Notes: generated by a model from the sequence alone, not told the origin. Counted from the stretch's first letter, positions 53,967-63,537 are shown. The stretch: DNA of 64,000 nt from Desulfobulbaceae bacterium (GCA_011390165.1 JAABSV010000007.1:42919-106918), one strand, 5' to 3'. Made by a program: numbers and translations.

Positions 53967-54449
53967 TCACGGTAGGCAGAGATGCAACTGGTTGGCATGG
54001 CAGATGGCCACTGCCAGGGCATCGGCGGCATCGGCACTGGGGGTGCCGGTCAGGCCGAGCAGAACCCTGACCATATGCTGCACCTGCTCCTTGCCGGCCT
54101 GACCATAGCCGACCACCGCCTTTTTCACCACCCGCGGACTGTAATCGTATACCGCCAGGCCGTTCTGCATCAAGGCCACCACCGCCGCCCCCCGGGCATG
54201 GCCAAGCTTCAGGGCGGAACGGGGATTGGTGGCCAGAAAGACCTCCTCCACCGCCGCCACATCCGGACAGTGCACCTGCACCACCTGGTTGATTCCGGTA
54301 AAGATCTCGTTCAGCCGCTCTGAAAGGGAATATTTCGGGGTGGTCTTCACCACCCCGCAGGCGACAAAGAACAGCTGACCCCGGTCGGCGTCAATCAGAC
54401 CGTAACCGGTCACCCGGCTTCCCGGATCGATCCCCAGAATGCGCTCCAC
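53967..54449 (-). CDS. ruvC: Holliday-junction resolvase RuvC
   Basis: This 160-residue RNase H-fold endonuclease cuts Holliday junctions symmetrically. Acidic active-site positions are visible: Asp in LGIDPGSRVTGYG, Glu in VAAVEEVFLATN and the Asp pair in SADAADALAVAICHAN. NPRSALKLGHARGAAV is the typical DNA-binding loop helix. It starts four bases after yebC. yebC, ruvC, ruvA and ruvB form one unit of the common bacterial order. Confidence 0.96.
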   Translation of the reverse strand: MERILGIDPGSRVTGYGLIDADRGQLFFVACGVVKTTPKYSLSERLNEIFTGINQVVQVHCPDVAAVEEVFLATNPRSALKLGHARGAAVVALMQNGLAVYDYSPRVVKKAVVGYGQAGKEQVQHMVRVLLGLTGTPSADAADALAVAICHANQLHLCLP

Positions 54450-54453
54450 CGGG

Positions 54454-55203
54454 CTAGGAGAGTTGCTCCATCAGGGCGTCATCGATGTCGAAATTGCTGT
54501 AGATATTCTGCACGTCGTCGTGGTCCTCGAGGCTCTCCATCAGCTTGAGCAACGAGCGGGCGATCTTTTCGTCGGTCACCTCGATGGTGTTTTTCGGCAC
54601 CATTGACACCGAGGCTTCGAGAAGGGTCAGCCCCTGCTCCTCCAGGGCCGCCCGCACCGTCTCGAACTCCTCGGGGGCGGTGAAAATCTGGAACTCGTTC
54701 TCCTCCTCGACCACATCCTCGGCACCGGCTTCGAGGGCGATGTCAAGCATCTCCTCCTCGGACGTCTTGCCCCGCTCCACCAGGATCAGCCCCTTTTTGT
54801 CAAACATCCACGAGACACAGCCGAACTCGCCGAGATTGCCGTTACTCTTGGCGAAGAAGTGGCGGACATCGGCCACCGTCCGGTTGCGGTTGTCGGTCAT
54901 GCACTCGACCAGCACCGCCACCCCGCCGGGGCCATAGCCCTCGTAGAGTATCTCGTCGTACACCTCGCCGGCTATCTCACCGGTGCCCTTCTTGATCGCC
55001 CGGGCGATGTTGTCCTTGGGCATATTTTCGACCTTGGCCGCATTGACCGCGGTCCGCAGCCGGGGATTGCCTTCCGGGTCGCCGCCACCGTGGCGGGCGG
55101 CGACGGTTATCTCCTTGATCAGACGAGTGAATATCTTGCCTCGCTTGGCATCAATGGCCCCTTTTTTCCGCTTGATCGTCGACCACTTCGAATGTCCTGA
55201 CAT
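54454..55203 (-). CDS. yebC: YebC/TACO1-family protein
   Basis: This 249-residue conserved protein has the starting segment [23 protein letters not shown], then [30 protein letters not shown] and the second-domain [17 protein letters not shown]. Family members act as translation factors or transcription regulators. The role in this host is not determined. It heads the ruv group and lies 15 bases after rlmE. Confidence 0.95.
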   Translation of the reverse strand: MSGHSKWSTIKRKKGAIDAKRGKIFTRLIKEITVAARHGGGDPEGNPRLRTAVNAAKVENMPKDNIARAIKKGTGEIAGEVYDEILYEGYGPGGVAVLVECMTDNRNRTVADVRHFFAKSNGNLGEFGCVSWMFDKKGLILVERGKTSEEEMLDIALEAGAEDVVEEENEFQIFTAPEEFETVRAALEEQGLTLLEASVSMVPKNTIEVTDEKIARSLLKLMESLEDHDDVQNIYSNFDIDDALMEQLS

Positions 55204-55218
55204 AGCACACCTGTAAAA

Positions 55219-55884
55219 TCACGCCTGTAGAATATTGCCGGTTTCGTTCTCTTCCTCGTTCACAACTTCCGTTCCCGGTCGCTGAAAGCCCATCCCGAGA
55301 ACAAACACCTCTCTGCTTTCCACCCGCGAACTCTTCGGCTTGAGCACCTTGACGGTTGAAAAGCGCTCTTTGAGCTGTTCCACCAAGGGGGGGAAATCCT
55401 CTCCCTGAAACACCTTGCCGAGATAATGCCCCCGCTCAAGGAGTAACTCACCGGCCAGGGCCAGGGTGTGCCGGACCAGGGCCAGGGACTGCTGGGCGTC
55501 AGCCCACCTGCTGCCGGTGGTTTTCGGGGCCAGATCGGAGATCAGCACCTTGAAGGCGGGGCGGATACGGCGCACCAGCGGTACCAGTGCAGGGTCCCGG
55601 ATGTCGCCGCAGAGCCAGTGGATCGGTGCCCCGCCACTGCGAACCTCCTGGTCGGTTTGCTCCAGGTCGATCCCCACCACAACGCCCTTCGGTCCGACCT
55701 CCTGCGAGGCAAAGAGCGACCAACTGCCAGGGAAACAGCCCAGATCGAGAACGCTGTCGCCACGACGGAGAAAGCGGAATCTGGCCTGAACCTCTTCCAG
55801 CTTGTACACCGACCTGGCCGGATAGTTCTCCTTTTTTGCCTTTTTCGCGTAGTAATCGTTTATTTTACGCACCTTGTAGTCCAT
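55219..55884 (-). CDS. rlmE: 23S rRNA 2'-O-methyltransferase RlmE/FtsJ family
   Basis: This 221-residue SAM-dependent methyltransferase probably modifies a uridine in 23S rRNA (U2552 in E. coli). The K-D-K-E catalytic set is visible: Lys in ARSVYKLEE, Asp in LISDLAPKTTG, Lys in YLGKVFQG, Glu in SRVESREVFVLG. The SAM motif is LDLGCFPGSWS (Phe-Pro in place of the more common Ala-Pro). Its start overlaps the end of the nucleotidyltransferase gene by 20 nt, so the two are coupled. Confidence 0.92.
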   Translation of the reverse strand: MDYKVRKINDYYAKKAKKENYPARSVYKLEEVQARFRFLRRGDSVLDLGCFPGSWSLFASQEVGPKGVVVGIDLEQTDQEVRSGGAPIHWLCGDIRDPALVPLVRRIRPAFKVLISDLAPKTTGSRWADAQQSLALVRHTLALAGELLLERGHYLGKVFQGEDFPPLVEQLKERFSTVKVLKPKSSRVESREVFVLGMGFQRPGTEVVNEEENETGNILQA

Positions 55885-57433
55885 TTAGTTTTCTTTGACA
55901 AGACGAAAGCTGGCCCACCCCATCCCTTGTACCGGCAAGGGCAACGGCAACCCAGGCGACTGCGCCCTCTCGGTCCACCACCGCCCCCTCCACCCGGGCG
56001 CCCTCCAGGCCAGCCAGCAGTTCAGCAAAGAGCGGTCCCGGAGTGAGCGCAAATATCTCGATCAGATCCCGGCCGGTGAGCAGCGGCGGCCCGGTAAGGA
56101 CCGGGCGGATATGTTCCCGATACAGCCTCTTCACCAGGACATAGAGTTCCGCCACTTCCTCCTCCATCCGCAGCGGGCTCTTTTCCCCCTTGCCGGCCAG
56201 GCTGTCGGCCATTGCCAGGAGGAAGAGGCCATCCAGTTCCTCTCCGGCCCGGCGGCAGAGTTTCAATACCGCCTTGCGGGAAACGGCGCCGCCGCCCCGC
56301 TGAACGTTGCAGAGGTGGAACGGCTGCATGTGCATCCCGACCATGTCGGCCACCAGTGCGGTATCGCTCCGACTCCATTTCAGCCGACCGGCAATGGTCT
56401 CGACCAACTCTCCACCGACGCTGTCATGGCGATGAAAGGTGATCCGGCCCGGCTGCCTGGGGTGCTCGCCCCGCGTGGCCGGCTTGCCGATGTCGTGGAG
56501 GAGGGCGGCCCACTTGAGGGCAAGGCGACGGTCGGCCCGGTGCAGATAGCGGCGGAGTTCTTCGTCCTGGCCGGGAAAGGAGGAGCCCGGGTCGGCGATG
56601 AGCCTCTCCATCATGGCCAGGGCCAGCATGGAGTGGGCAAAGACATCCAGGTGGTGGAACTCCGGCTGCACCACCCCCCGCCCCCGACAGAGTTCCGGCA
56701 GCAGCTCTGGCAGCAGACCGCTTGCCGCCATCGCCTGCAGGGTAGCGGTGGTGGCGGACGAGGAGAATATCTGCCGCAGTTCGCCGTTCAACCGCTCGGC
56801 GGCGACCCGGCTGAGCAGATGGGCACCGGCGGCAATCGCCGCCTCGGTCTCGGCGGTGATGGCAAATCCCAGGGTGGCCGAAAAGCGGTAGGCGCGCAGC
56901 AACCTTACCGGGTCGTTTTCGAAGGCGCCGGGACAATGGCGAATCTCTGCTGCGGCGAGGTCGGCCGCGCCACCGGTGGGGTCGACCAGTACCGCTTCAG
57001 GTTTAAGTGACGCTGCCGACAGGGCCGAGACCGGCAGGGCCATGGCGTTGATGGTGAAATCGCGCCGGGTGAGATCTTCGGCAAGGGTGGCCGCGCCGCC
57101 ACGGAAGGCGGAGATATCCACCTGCAGACCATGCCAAACCACCCGGAAGGTGGCATCCTGAGGCCCGGAAAGGTCGACCAGGCTACCGCCACCAAGCCCG
57201 CCACCAAGCTTATGGCGCAGCTCTTCGGCCCACTCCCTGGCCTGATCCGGAACGGCCAGATCGATATCGAGGGAACTGCGGCCGAGGAGGGCATCGCGCA
57301 CCGTTCCGCCAACCAGATGGAGGCCGCCGTCGAGCTGCTGATCAAGGCTGGCCAGGGCGGCCCGGAGAGGTTCGGGCCAGAGGAGATGGCTGCGGCGAAG
57401 CTGGTCCATCGCCGGGAGAGAGAGTCGTTGCAT
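55865..57433 (-). CDS. CCA-adding/poly(A)-polymerase-family nucleotidyltransferase with HD domain
   Basis: This 522-residue class II nucleotidyltransferase has the head motif LVGGTVRDALLGRSSLDIDLAV (catalytic Asp pair in DIDLAV), the RRDFTINAMAL segment, a nucleotide-recognition stretch FENDPVRLLRAYRFSATLGF, then an HD phosphohydrolase domain (LLHDIGKPATRG, H at HRHDSVG, MVGMHMQPFH). It may mature or repair tRNA CCA ends. Encoded CCA in both tRNAs here would make this repair rather than synthesis. The HD part is known in such fusions. The C-terminal tail is variable. Confidence 0.88.
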   Translation of the reverse strand: MQRLSLPAMDQLRRSHLLWPEPLRAALASLDQQLDGGLHLVGGTVRDALLGRSSLDIDLAVPDQAREWAEELRHKLGGGLGGGSLVDLSGPQDATFRVVWHGLQVDISAFRGGAATLAEDLTRRDFTINAMALPVSALSAASLKPEAVLVDPTGGAADLAAAEIRHCPGAFENDPVRLLRAYRFSATLGFAITAETEAAIAAGAHLLSRVAAERLNGELRQIFSSSATTATLQAMAASGLLPELLPELCRGRGVVQPEFHHLDVFAHSMLALAMMERLIADPGSSFPGQDEELRRYLHRADRRLALKWAALLHDIGKPATRGEHPRQPGRITFHRHDSVGGELVETIAGRLKWSRSDTALVADMVGMHMQPFHLCNVQRGGGAVSRKAVLKLCRRAGEELDGLFLLAMADSLAGKGEKSPLRMEEEVAELYVLVKRLYREHIRPVLTGPPLLTGRDLIEIFALTPGPLFAELLAGLEGARVEGAVVDREGAVAWVAVALAGTRDGVGQLSSCQRKLNGLQGA

Positions 57434-57616
57434 AAAGTGGGGTATTGGCTATAGTGCCGGGGCTGGCATGTCCAGCGCCGAGCTTACCATGGATGCGGCG
57501 GGAATACATCCCCTGATCAGCAGAGCCGGCAAGCGAGCCCCCCCCTGCCTGGCAATCCCCTTCACCGATGAAACGATATGAGATCCGATTCCCTGCCGCC
57601 AGTGACACGCCGGACT

Positions 57617-58585
57617 ATGCCTGACCAGCCTCCTTTTCTCTATCTGGCGCCAATCCGCGGTCTGACCGATGCCCTGTTCCGGGAGACCCTGCACAGCCAC
57701 TTTGCCGGTTTTGACGCGGCAGTGGCCCCCTTTATCAACCCGCAGCGAAAGTTCCTCTTCGACGACCGCAGCCTGCGCGACCTGCTGCCGGAAAACAACC
57801 GGCTGATGGCCGTGGTCCCGCAACTGCTCCACACCGAGCCGGAGGATTTTCTTTCCCTGCTCGACCGCCTGGCGGAACTTGGCTACCGCCAGGCCAACTG
57901 GAATCTCGGCTGTCCGGCACCGATGGTGGCCCGGAAAAAGCGTGGCTCCGGCCTCCTCCCCTATCCGGAGAAGATTCTCAGCCTGCTTACCGCCGTCCTT
58001 CCCCACCCGAGGGTGGAGCTCTCCATCAAAACCCGCCTCGGCTACCACGACCCGGCCGAGTTGCCGGCCCTGCTGCCGGCCTTGGAGGGTTTGCCGCTCC
58101 GGGAGATCATCATCCACCCCCGCCTCGGCAGCCAGCTCTACCGGGGAACGGCCGACAGCGAGGCCTTCGCCGCCTGCAGCCGGCTCACCAGCCACCCTCT
58201 CTGCTACAACGGCGATATCGTCGACACCGCCGGCTACCAAAGGCTCTCCGCCCGCTTCCCGGAAGTGGGCCGCTGGATGATCGGCCGCGGCGCCCTGGCC
58301 AACCCCTTCCTCGCCGAGGAGATCAAAGGGATCGCCAGCGGTTCCGCCACGAAACGGCGAGAGCGGCTGCGCTCCTTCCATGACGAACTCTTCGCCCGCT
58401 ACCAGCAGCGCCTCTCCGGTCCCAGCCATATCCTCGGCCGGCTGAAACAGCTGTGGGCCTACCTGATCTCCGCCTTTCCCGGCCAACCCCGGTCCTTGAA
58501 AAAAATCCTCAAGTGCCAGACCCTCAGCGAGTACCGGCAATCCATCGACGAGCTGTTTGCCACCCCGCCCCTGGCCGATGGTTGA
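57617..58585 (+). CDS. tRNA-dihydrouridine synthase
   Basis: This flavin-dependent enzyme of about 322 residues reduces uridines in tRNA. It has the FMN-barrel pattern YLAPIRGLTDALFRETL, QLLHTEPEDFLSL, the active-site Cys in WNLGCPAPMVARKKRGSGLL, SIKTRLGYHD, IIIHPRLGSQLYRG (the conserved His), and NGDIVDT and MIGRGALANPFL (phosphate-binding). It is of DusC-like length. I took ATG 57617 (MPDQPPFLYLAPI). The upstream ATG at 57578 has no better ribosome site. It is alone on the plus strand, convergent with the next gene. Confidence 0.92.
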   Translation: MPDQPPFLYLAPIRGLTDALFRETLHSHFAGFDAAVAPFINPQRKFLFDDRSLRDLLPENNRLMAVVPQLLHTEPEDFLSLLDRLAELGYRQANWNLGCPAPMVARKKRGSGLLPYPEKILSLLTAVLPHPRVELSIKTRLGYHDPAELPALLPALEGLPLREIIIHPRLGSQLYRGTADSEAFAACSRLTSHPLCYNGDIVDTAGYQRLSARFPEVGRWMIGRGALANPFLAEEIKGIASGSATKRRERLRSFHDELFARYQQRLSGPSHILGRLKQLWAYLISAFPGQPRSLKKILKCQTLSEYRQSIDELFATPPLADG

Positions 58586-58612
58586 GCAACCCGCGAGAGG
58601 GCTGCCGACGAT

Positions 58613-59656
58613 TCAGGCGAGTTTCCAGCCCCGGTACACCGCCTCGGCCATGGGCCGGGCAAAGAGGAGCCGCCGCTCCCCGCCAAGGCGGCAGGCCACC
58701 TCGCGGCCGGCCATGCCGGCCGGCAAACGGCGGCCGTAACGGACCACCAGGGCGGCGGCACGGTGGAGGTCACGCTCCAGTCCGGCCGGACTGGGGTAGA
58801 TGCTGGCCGCCTTTTTCAGAAGGGCCACCGGCCCGGCCCAATCGGGCATGGCCAGCACCGCATCGTCGTCCCCGGCGCAGTCGAGGAGACGAAGGTTGTC
58901 CTCTTCATTGCGGCCGACCACCAGCCAGCCCCCCTCCGGCAGACGGAACTGCCGCCCCACCAGCAGGGTACGGATATCGCCGGTGGTGATCGCTGCCGCC
59001 GGCATGGCCGACTCGCTCTGGTAGATCGCTGCGATCCGTCGGCTGAGGATCGGGTCGGCCAGAATACAGCCGCCGGCCGGGGCGGGAATCTCCCTGATCC
59101 CCATCGCTGCCGCCAGGGCCAGTTGGGGGGCTCGGCTGCGGCCGCGAAAGGCCAGCAGCCGGCTGCGATCCACCCACCCCCGCCGCTCCGCTTCGCTCTC
59201 CGGAAGGAGCCGGGCGGAGAGGGGGCGAAGAAGAAGGTCACGGGTCGCCGAATCGCGACTGATCACATTGAGGGTATCGAGACGCTGGGACATTGGCCGC
59301 TGGCCGAGCACCTCGCCGGAAATCAGAAAAGAAGCACCCCGGGCGGCAAGCATCTGCCGCGCCTGATTGAGCATCAGTATCTTACAATCGATACAGGGGT
59401 TGAAATGCCTGCCAAAGCCGTGCGCCGGCCGGTGCAGCAGCTGGAGATAGCCGGCGCTGATATCCACCACCTCGACCTTGATGCCGTACAGAGCGAGAAT
59501 CCTGTCGGCGTGGGCAGCCGGGTCGGCGAGGAGATGGTCGTTGAAGAAGGGGGTGACAAACTGGAGCGCCTCCACCGCCACCCCCTGGGCCATGACCAGC
59601 CGGGTAGCGAGAATTGAGTCGAGCCCACCGGAAAAGAGCGCCAGGGCCTTGATCAC
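58613..59656 (-). CDS. PP-loop tRNA-thiolation-like protein with NFACT-R-like C-terminus
   Basis: This 347-residue protein starts with a PP-loop ATPase site (ALFSGGLDSILATRL) of the MnmA/ThiI type. It has a likely catalytic Cys pair around CIDCKILML and the CIL stretch in PAPAGGCILADP. The C-terminal third (about 230-345, GGWLVVGRNEEDNLRLL and after) resembles an NFACT-R/DUF814 RNA-binding domain. It probably thiolates tRNA, but the nucleotide is unknown. Its ATG overlaps the recN stop (ATGA at 59653-59656), an odd pairing. Confidence 0.75.
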   Translation of the reverse strand: MIKALALFSGGLDSILATRLVMAQGVAVEALQFVTPFFNDHLLADPAAHADRILALYGIKVEVVDISAGYLQLLHRPAHGFGRHFNPCIDCKILMLNQARQMLAARGASFLISGEVLGQRPMSQRLDTLNVISRDSATRDLLLRPLSARLLPESEAERRGWVDRSRLLAFRGRSRAPQLALAAAMGIREIPAPAGGCILADPILSRRIAAIYQSESAMPAAAITTGDIRTLLVGRQFRLPEGGWLVVGRNEEDNLRLLDCAGDDDAVLAMPDWAGPVALLKKAASIYPSPAGLERDLHRAAALVVRYGRRLPAGMAGREVACRLGGERRLLFARPMAEAVYRGWKLA

Positions 59657-61341
59657 CGGCCGGACCCGCCCTTACGCAGCAGCTCCTCAGCCCAGGCCCG
59701 GGTTTCGTCGCTGGCCGAAGAACCTGCCAGCATGCGTACCAGTTCCGCCACCCTCTCCTCCGGGGCGAGGGAAGTCACCGTCGACTGGGTTCGGCCGGCA
59801 CGGACGGCTTTCGCCACCTGAAAGTGCTGGCTGCCACGGGCGGCGATCTGTGGCAGGTGGGTGATGCAGAACACCTGGTGGTGCCCGGCCAGTTCCTGAA
59901 TCTTCCTGGCCACCGCCTCCGCCGCCTCACCGCCGATACCGGTATCCACCTCGTCGAAGATCACCGTTTCCACCATATCCTTGCGTGCCAGCAGACATTT
60001 CATCGCCAGCATCAGCCGCGACAGTTCGCCGCCGGAGGCGATTTTTGCCAGAGGCCGGGCGGCCTCGCCGGGGTTAGCCGAGAAGTGGAACTCACCACGG
60101 TCCCAGCCACTCGCCCGAATCTCCTCGACCTGTTGCCGACTCTCCTTCCAGACCATCTGGAAGGTGGCCCGATCGAAGGCCAGGGAGTGCAGTTCAGTGG
60201 CCATGGCCGCTTCCAGTTCCACCGCCACCTGCCGCCTGCTGGCCGACAGCTGCCCGGCCAGCCGACAGGACTCCGCCGCCAGGGCCGCCACCTCCTCCTG
60301 CAGCTTGGCAATCAATTGGTCCATGCTCTCCAGTTGCTGCAGTTCCCGTTCCCCTTCGGCGGCATAGGCGAGAATCTCCTCGATGCTCTGGCCGTACTTT
60401 CTTTTCAACTGCTGGATCAGATCGAGCCGTTCGTTGACCTGGTCCAGACGATAGGGGTCACTCTCCAGGGCGTCCCGGTACTGGCGCAGGGCCATGGCGT
60501 GGTCCTCGGCCAGATAGGTGAAACCGCCTATCTCCTCGGCCATCTTTGCCGCCCCTGGATCAAGGGCGGCCAACTGCGCCAGATTCTGGCGCAGCCGGGC
60601 CAGACCGTCCTGCAACTCGCGGCTGAGGAGACGATGGCTGTCAACACTCAAGCCAATCAGGGCCTGACCATTCTTCAACCGTTTCTTCTCCTTCAAAAGG
60701 GCTTCGTCCTCCCCCGGCTGCAGCCCGGCCTGGCCGATTTCGGTAAGCTGGTATGTGAGGAAATCCTGCCTCTGGGCCTTCTCCCGCTCCTGCCGCAGCA
60801 TGCCGGCCAGTTCGGCGCTTTGCGCCTGCCAGCGGCGGTGGACGGTGGCAAGTTCGCCCCGAACCTCCCACAGGTCGCCAAGGGTATCAAGAAAATCGAG
60901 GTGGGAGGCGGGCTGCAACAGCAGCTGTTGATCATGCTGGCCGGCCAGATTGAGCATTTCGGCGGTTACATCGGCGAGGGTTCGGGCGGTGGCCAGCGAT
61001 CCGTTGACGTACAGCCGACTCCGCCCGGAACTGCTCAGAACCCGTTTCAGGACCACCATCGTTTCCTGGCCAAAGCCACCGGCCGCCAGCTTCTCGAGCA
61101 GACGGTGGTGGGCCGGATTGACCTCGAAGAGCGCCTCCACTTCGCAGCTCTCGGCGCCGCTGCGGACCCAGTCGGCTGAGGCCCGACTGCCGGAGAGCAA
61201 CTGGATGGCCCTGAGCATGATCGACTTGCCGGCGCCGGTTTCCCCGGTCATCACCACCAGACCAGCGCCCTTCTCCTGGTCAAAACTGAGTTCCAGGGAT
61301 TCGATCAGGGCCAGATTTTTTACCCGTAATTCACACAACAT
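59653..61341 (-). CDS. recN: DNA repair protein RecN
   Basis: This SMC-like protein of about 562 residues helps double-strand-break repair. It has MLCELRVKNLALIESLELSF at the start, Walker A GETGAGKSIMLRAI, a long coiled-coil middle (about 150-370, many Glu/Leu/Arg helices), the SGGELSRLMLAMKCLL signature, Walker B VIFDEVDTGIGG and a final FCITHLPQIAARG. I chose ATG 61341. The frame runs 16 codons further upstream without family support. No clear LexA box was found in the upstream region. Confidence 0.95.
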   Translation of the reverse strand: MLCELRVKNLALIESLELSFDQEKGAGLVVMTGETGAGKSIMLRAIQLLSGSRASADWVRSGAESCEVEALFEVNPAHHRLLEKLAAGGFGQETMVVLKRVLSSSGRSRLYVNGSLATARTLADVTAEMLNLAGQHDQQLLLQPASHLDFLDTLGDLWEVRGELATVHRRWQAQSAELAGMLRQEREKAQRQDFLTYQLTEIGQAGLQPGEDEALLKEKKRLKNGQALIGLSVDSHRLLSRELQDGLARLRQNLAQLAALDPGAAKMAEEIGGFTYLAEDHAMALRQYRDALESDPYRLDQVNERLDLIQQLKRKYGQSIEEILAYAAEGERELQQLESMDQLIAKLQEEVAALAAESCRLAGQLSASRRQVAVELEAAMATELHSLAFDRATFQMVWKESRQQVEEIRASGWDRGEFHFSANPGEAARPLAKIASGGELSRLMLAMKCLLARKDMVETVIFDEVDTGIGGEAAEAVARKIQELAGHHQVFCITHLPQIAARGSQHFQVAKAVRAGRTQSTVTSLAPEERVAELVRMLAGSSASDETRAWAEELLRKGGSGR

Positions 61342-61505
61342 CGGTCGGCCTATCGCTTTTATGAGGCAAGTCCCTGCTTGACTCGGCAAACAAAGGACTG
61401 TAGGGTACCATCAGGAACTGACTAGTATCCGATACTTTCTTTAATGAGGTCCAAAGGTTCAGAATGGCTGCGGTGCCGCCTGCCACCCTGAGCGACTGTT
61501 CGAGA

Positions 61506-62006
61506 ATGAGAGAAAAAAACGACCTCAGCGCCAGCCTGGAAGATTATATCGAGGCAATATACCACATCATTGAGGAGAAGTTGGTCGCCAGAAGCAAGGA
61601 GATCGCCGCCCGCCTCCGAGTCAGCAGGGCCTCGGTCACCGAGGCCCTGCGCGCCCTCTCCCGCAAAGGGCTGATCAACTACGCCCCCTACGAGGCAATC
61701 ACCCTGACCCAGGAAGGGCGAGTGGTGGCGGAAGATGTTATCTTCCGCCACGAGGCCCTGAAACGCTTTTTCGTCGAGGTACTAGCCATCGACGACGCTG
61801 TCGCCGAGGAGGGGGCCTGCCGGATCGAGCACGCCGCCCCACCGGAAATCATTGCCCGGATGATCAGCTTCACCGAGTTCATGCAAATCTGTCCACGGGG
61901 CGGCGACGATATGATCAAGGGCTTTGCCGACTACTGCCGCCGCGGCCGGCAGGGGGACAACTGCGGCCAGTGTATCTCGCACTGCCTTGACCAGTCCGCA
62001 AAATGA
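61506..62006 (+). CDS. MntR/DtxR-family metalloregulator
   Basis: This repressor of about 166 residues has a winged-helix domain (SLEDYIEAIYHII, SKEIAARLRVSRASVTEALRALSRKG) and a metal-binding dimer domain. MntR-type metal ligands appear kept: Asp and Glu in LEDYIE, His in FRHEALKRFF, Glu and His in RIEHAA. The C-terminus adds a Cys-rich tail CRRGRQGDNCGQCISHC not usual in MntR, possibly a second metal or redox site. Without a target gene nearby, manganese versus iron cannot be settled. It is divergent from recN. Confidence 0.85.
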   Translation: MREKNDLSASLEDYIEAIYHIIEEKLVARSKEIAARLRVSRASVTEALRALSRKGLINYAPYEAITLTQEGRVVAEDVIFRHEALKRFFVEVLAIDDAVAEEGACRIEHAAPPEIIARMISFTEFMQICPRGGDDMIKGFADYCRRGRQGDNCGQCISHCLDQSAK

Positions 62007-62166
62007 GTGCCTATCTATACCAGTCAGTATCAGTCCGTATCAGTCAGCGCCGGCCAGAGGCCGCCCGGGCGGGTGTGGTACGGCTCCCGCCCGTCCCGGC
62101 CGAATACCGTAGCATTGTTGCCCCGGAATTGCAATCCATCAGCCAGCTCTTTTTCCTCCGCCAGTC

Positions 62167-63363
62167 ATGCCCGATCAGCCCCCACCTTACCCTTTGCTGA
62201 ACCGCCTTGCCCAGTTGAACAACGCCGAACAGTCCCGTCTGGCGGCCACCGCCACCCCTTCGGCCAGCGGCTGCCGGCGGCGGCCGGAAGCACTGCCCGC
62301 CTACCGCCAGCAGTTTGCCCTGGACGCCGACCGCATTCTCCACTCCCGGGCCTACATCCGCTACATCGACAAGACCCAGGTCTTCTCCCTGGTGGCCAAC
62401 GACCACGTTACCCACCGGGTCCTCCACGTGCAAATGGTGGCGCGGATTGCCCGGACCATCGGCCGCTTCCTCCTGCTTAACGAGGACCTGATTGAGGCCA
62501 TCGCCCTTGGCCACGACATCGGCCACCCCCCTTTCGGCCATGTCGGCGAAGAATTCCTGGCAGATCTGTGCCGCGAACACGGCCTGCCCCCTTTCCAGCA
62601 CAACATCCAGTCAGTGCGTTTTCTGGACAAACTGGAACGTAAGGGACGCGGTTGGAATCTCACCCTGCAGGTCCTCGACGGCATCCTCTGCCACGACGGC
62701 GAGGTCCATAATCAGCAACTGCGCCCCGCTTCGGCCACCGATTTTTCCGGTCTGGACGACAAACTGGCCGCCAAAGGCGCCGATCCGCTCTTTCCCCTCA
62801 CCCCCTCCACCATGGAAGGCTGCGTGGTCAGGATGGCCGACACCATCGCCTATATCGGCCGGGACATCGAAGACGCGATCATCCTCGGTCTGATTAAGCG
62901 GACAGATATCCCACAGAGCTGTCGAACCATCTTCGGCGACACCAACGGTACCATCGTCTACCGACTGGTCACCGATCTGCTCGGCAACAGCCGCAGCGAC
63001 TCCACCGACAGCGCCGTGATCGCCTTCAGTGCGGAAATGGCCGAGGCCCTGGCCGAATTGAAGCGCTTCAACTACCAGCGGATCTATCTTGACCCCCGTA
63101 CCAAGAAGAAGGACCCACTGATCGGGGAGTGCTATCGCCGGCTGTTCGCCTCTTTCCTTGATTGTCTCAACGGTTCACCCCGCTCCTTGCCCAGCCAGGT
63201 GGACCTGATGACCGATATCGATCCCCTCTACCTCCCCGAATACAGCTCCGCCGAGCGGGTCCGTGACTTCATCGCCGGGATGACCGACGACTATTTCATC
63301 CGCCAGGCCAGGGATATCGGCTGCCCGGTCCCGGCCAAGGTGCTCGTTCCCGGCGGACTTTAA
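62167..63363 (+). CDS. dGTPase-like HD-domain phosphohydrolase
   Basis: This 398-residue HD-superfamily protein resembles deoxyguanosinetriphosphate triphosphohydrolases: an R-x-Y segment (ILHSRAYIRYIDKTQVFS), metal-binding H...HD in VQMVARIARTIG...AIALGHDIGHPPFGHVGEEFL, RMADTIAYIGRDIEDAI and the later QRIYLDPR. It could cleave dGTP or another dNTP to triphosphate. The short stretch 62007-62166 in front has small direct repeats (TATCAGTC) but no clear gene. A tRNA follows. Confidence 0.88.
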   Translation: MPDQPPPYPLLNRLAQLNNAEQSRLAATATPSASGCRRRPEALPAYRQQFALDADRILHSRAYIRYIDKTQVFSLVANDHVTHRVLHVQMVARIARTIGRFLLLNEDLIEAIALGHDIGHPPFGHVGEEFLADLCREHGLPPFQHNIQSVRFLDKLERKGRGWNLTLQVLDGILCHDGEVHNQQLRPASATDFSGLDDKLAAKGADPLFPLTPSTMEGCVVRMADTIAYIGRDIEDAIILGLIKRTDIPQSCRTIFGDTNGTIVYRLVTDLLGNSRSDSTDSAVIAFSAEMAEALAELKRFNYQRIYLDPRTKKKDPLIGECYRRLFASFLDCLNGSPRSLPSQVDLMTDIDPLYLPEYSSAERVRDFIAGMTDDYFIRQARDIGCPVPAKVLVPGGL

Positions 63364-63416
63364 CCGTTGCGCTCCGTCAGGGAACATGGTAAGTGCTCCC
63401 CGAGAAGCGCTGAGGG

Positions 63417-63493
63417 GCACCCGTAGCTCAGCTGGATAGAGCACCGGCCTTCGAAGCCGGGAGTCGCTGGTTCGAACCCAGCCGGGTGTACCA
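63417..63493 (+). tRNA. tRNA-Arg (anticodon TCG)
   Basis: This 77-nt cloverleaf has acceptor strands GCACCCG / CGGGTGT (a G.U at the first pair), D-arm GCTC...GAGC, anticodon stem CCGGC/GCCGG with loop CTTCGAA, T-arm GCTGG-TTCGAAC-CCAGC, discriminator A and an encoded CCA. Anticodon TCG reads CGN arginine codons, chiefly CGA. A terminator follows directly. Confidence 0.95.
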
Positions 63494-63501
63494 AAAAAAT
63501 C

Positions 63502-63537
63502 AAGCACTTACTGGATTCTTCCGGTAAGTGCTTTTTT
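63502..63537 (+). terminator. Rho-independent terminator after tRNA-Arg
   Basis: A stem of about 13 bp (AAGCACTTAC...GTAAGTGCTT plus three inner pairs) with a 6-nt loop is followed by TTTT. It lies 9 bases past the tRNA, as expected for the end of its transcript. Confidence 0.85.

Noticed and set aside
62003..62200. A 65-codon frame overlapping the regulator stop (ATGA)
   Set aside because: The overlap looked like coupling, but the product has no family features and runs into the dGTPase-like gene start.
63175..63507. A minus-strand open frame with a GTPGWVRTSDSRLRRP segment
   Set aside because: It is again antisense translation of a tRNA, here tRNA-Arg(TCG).
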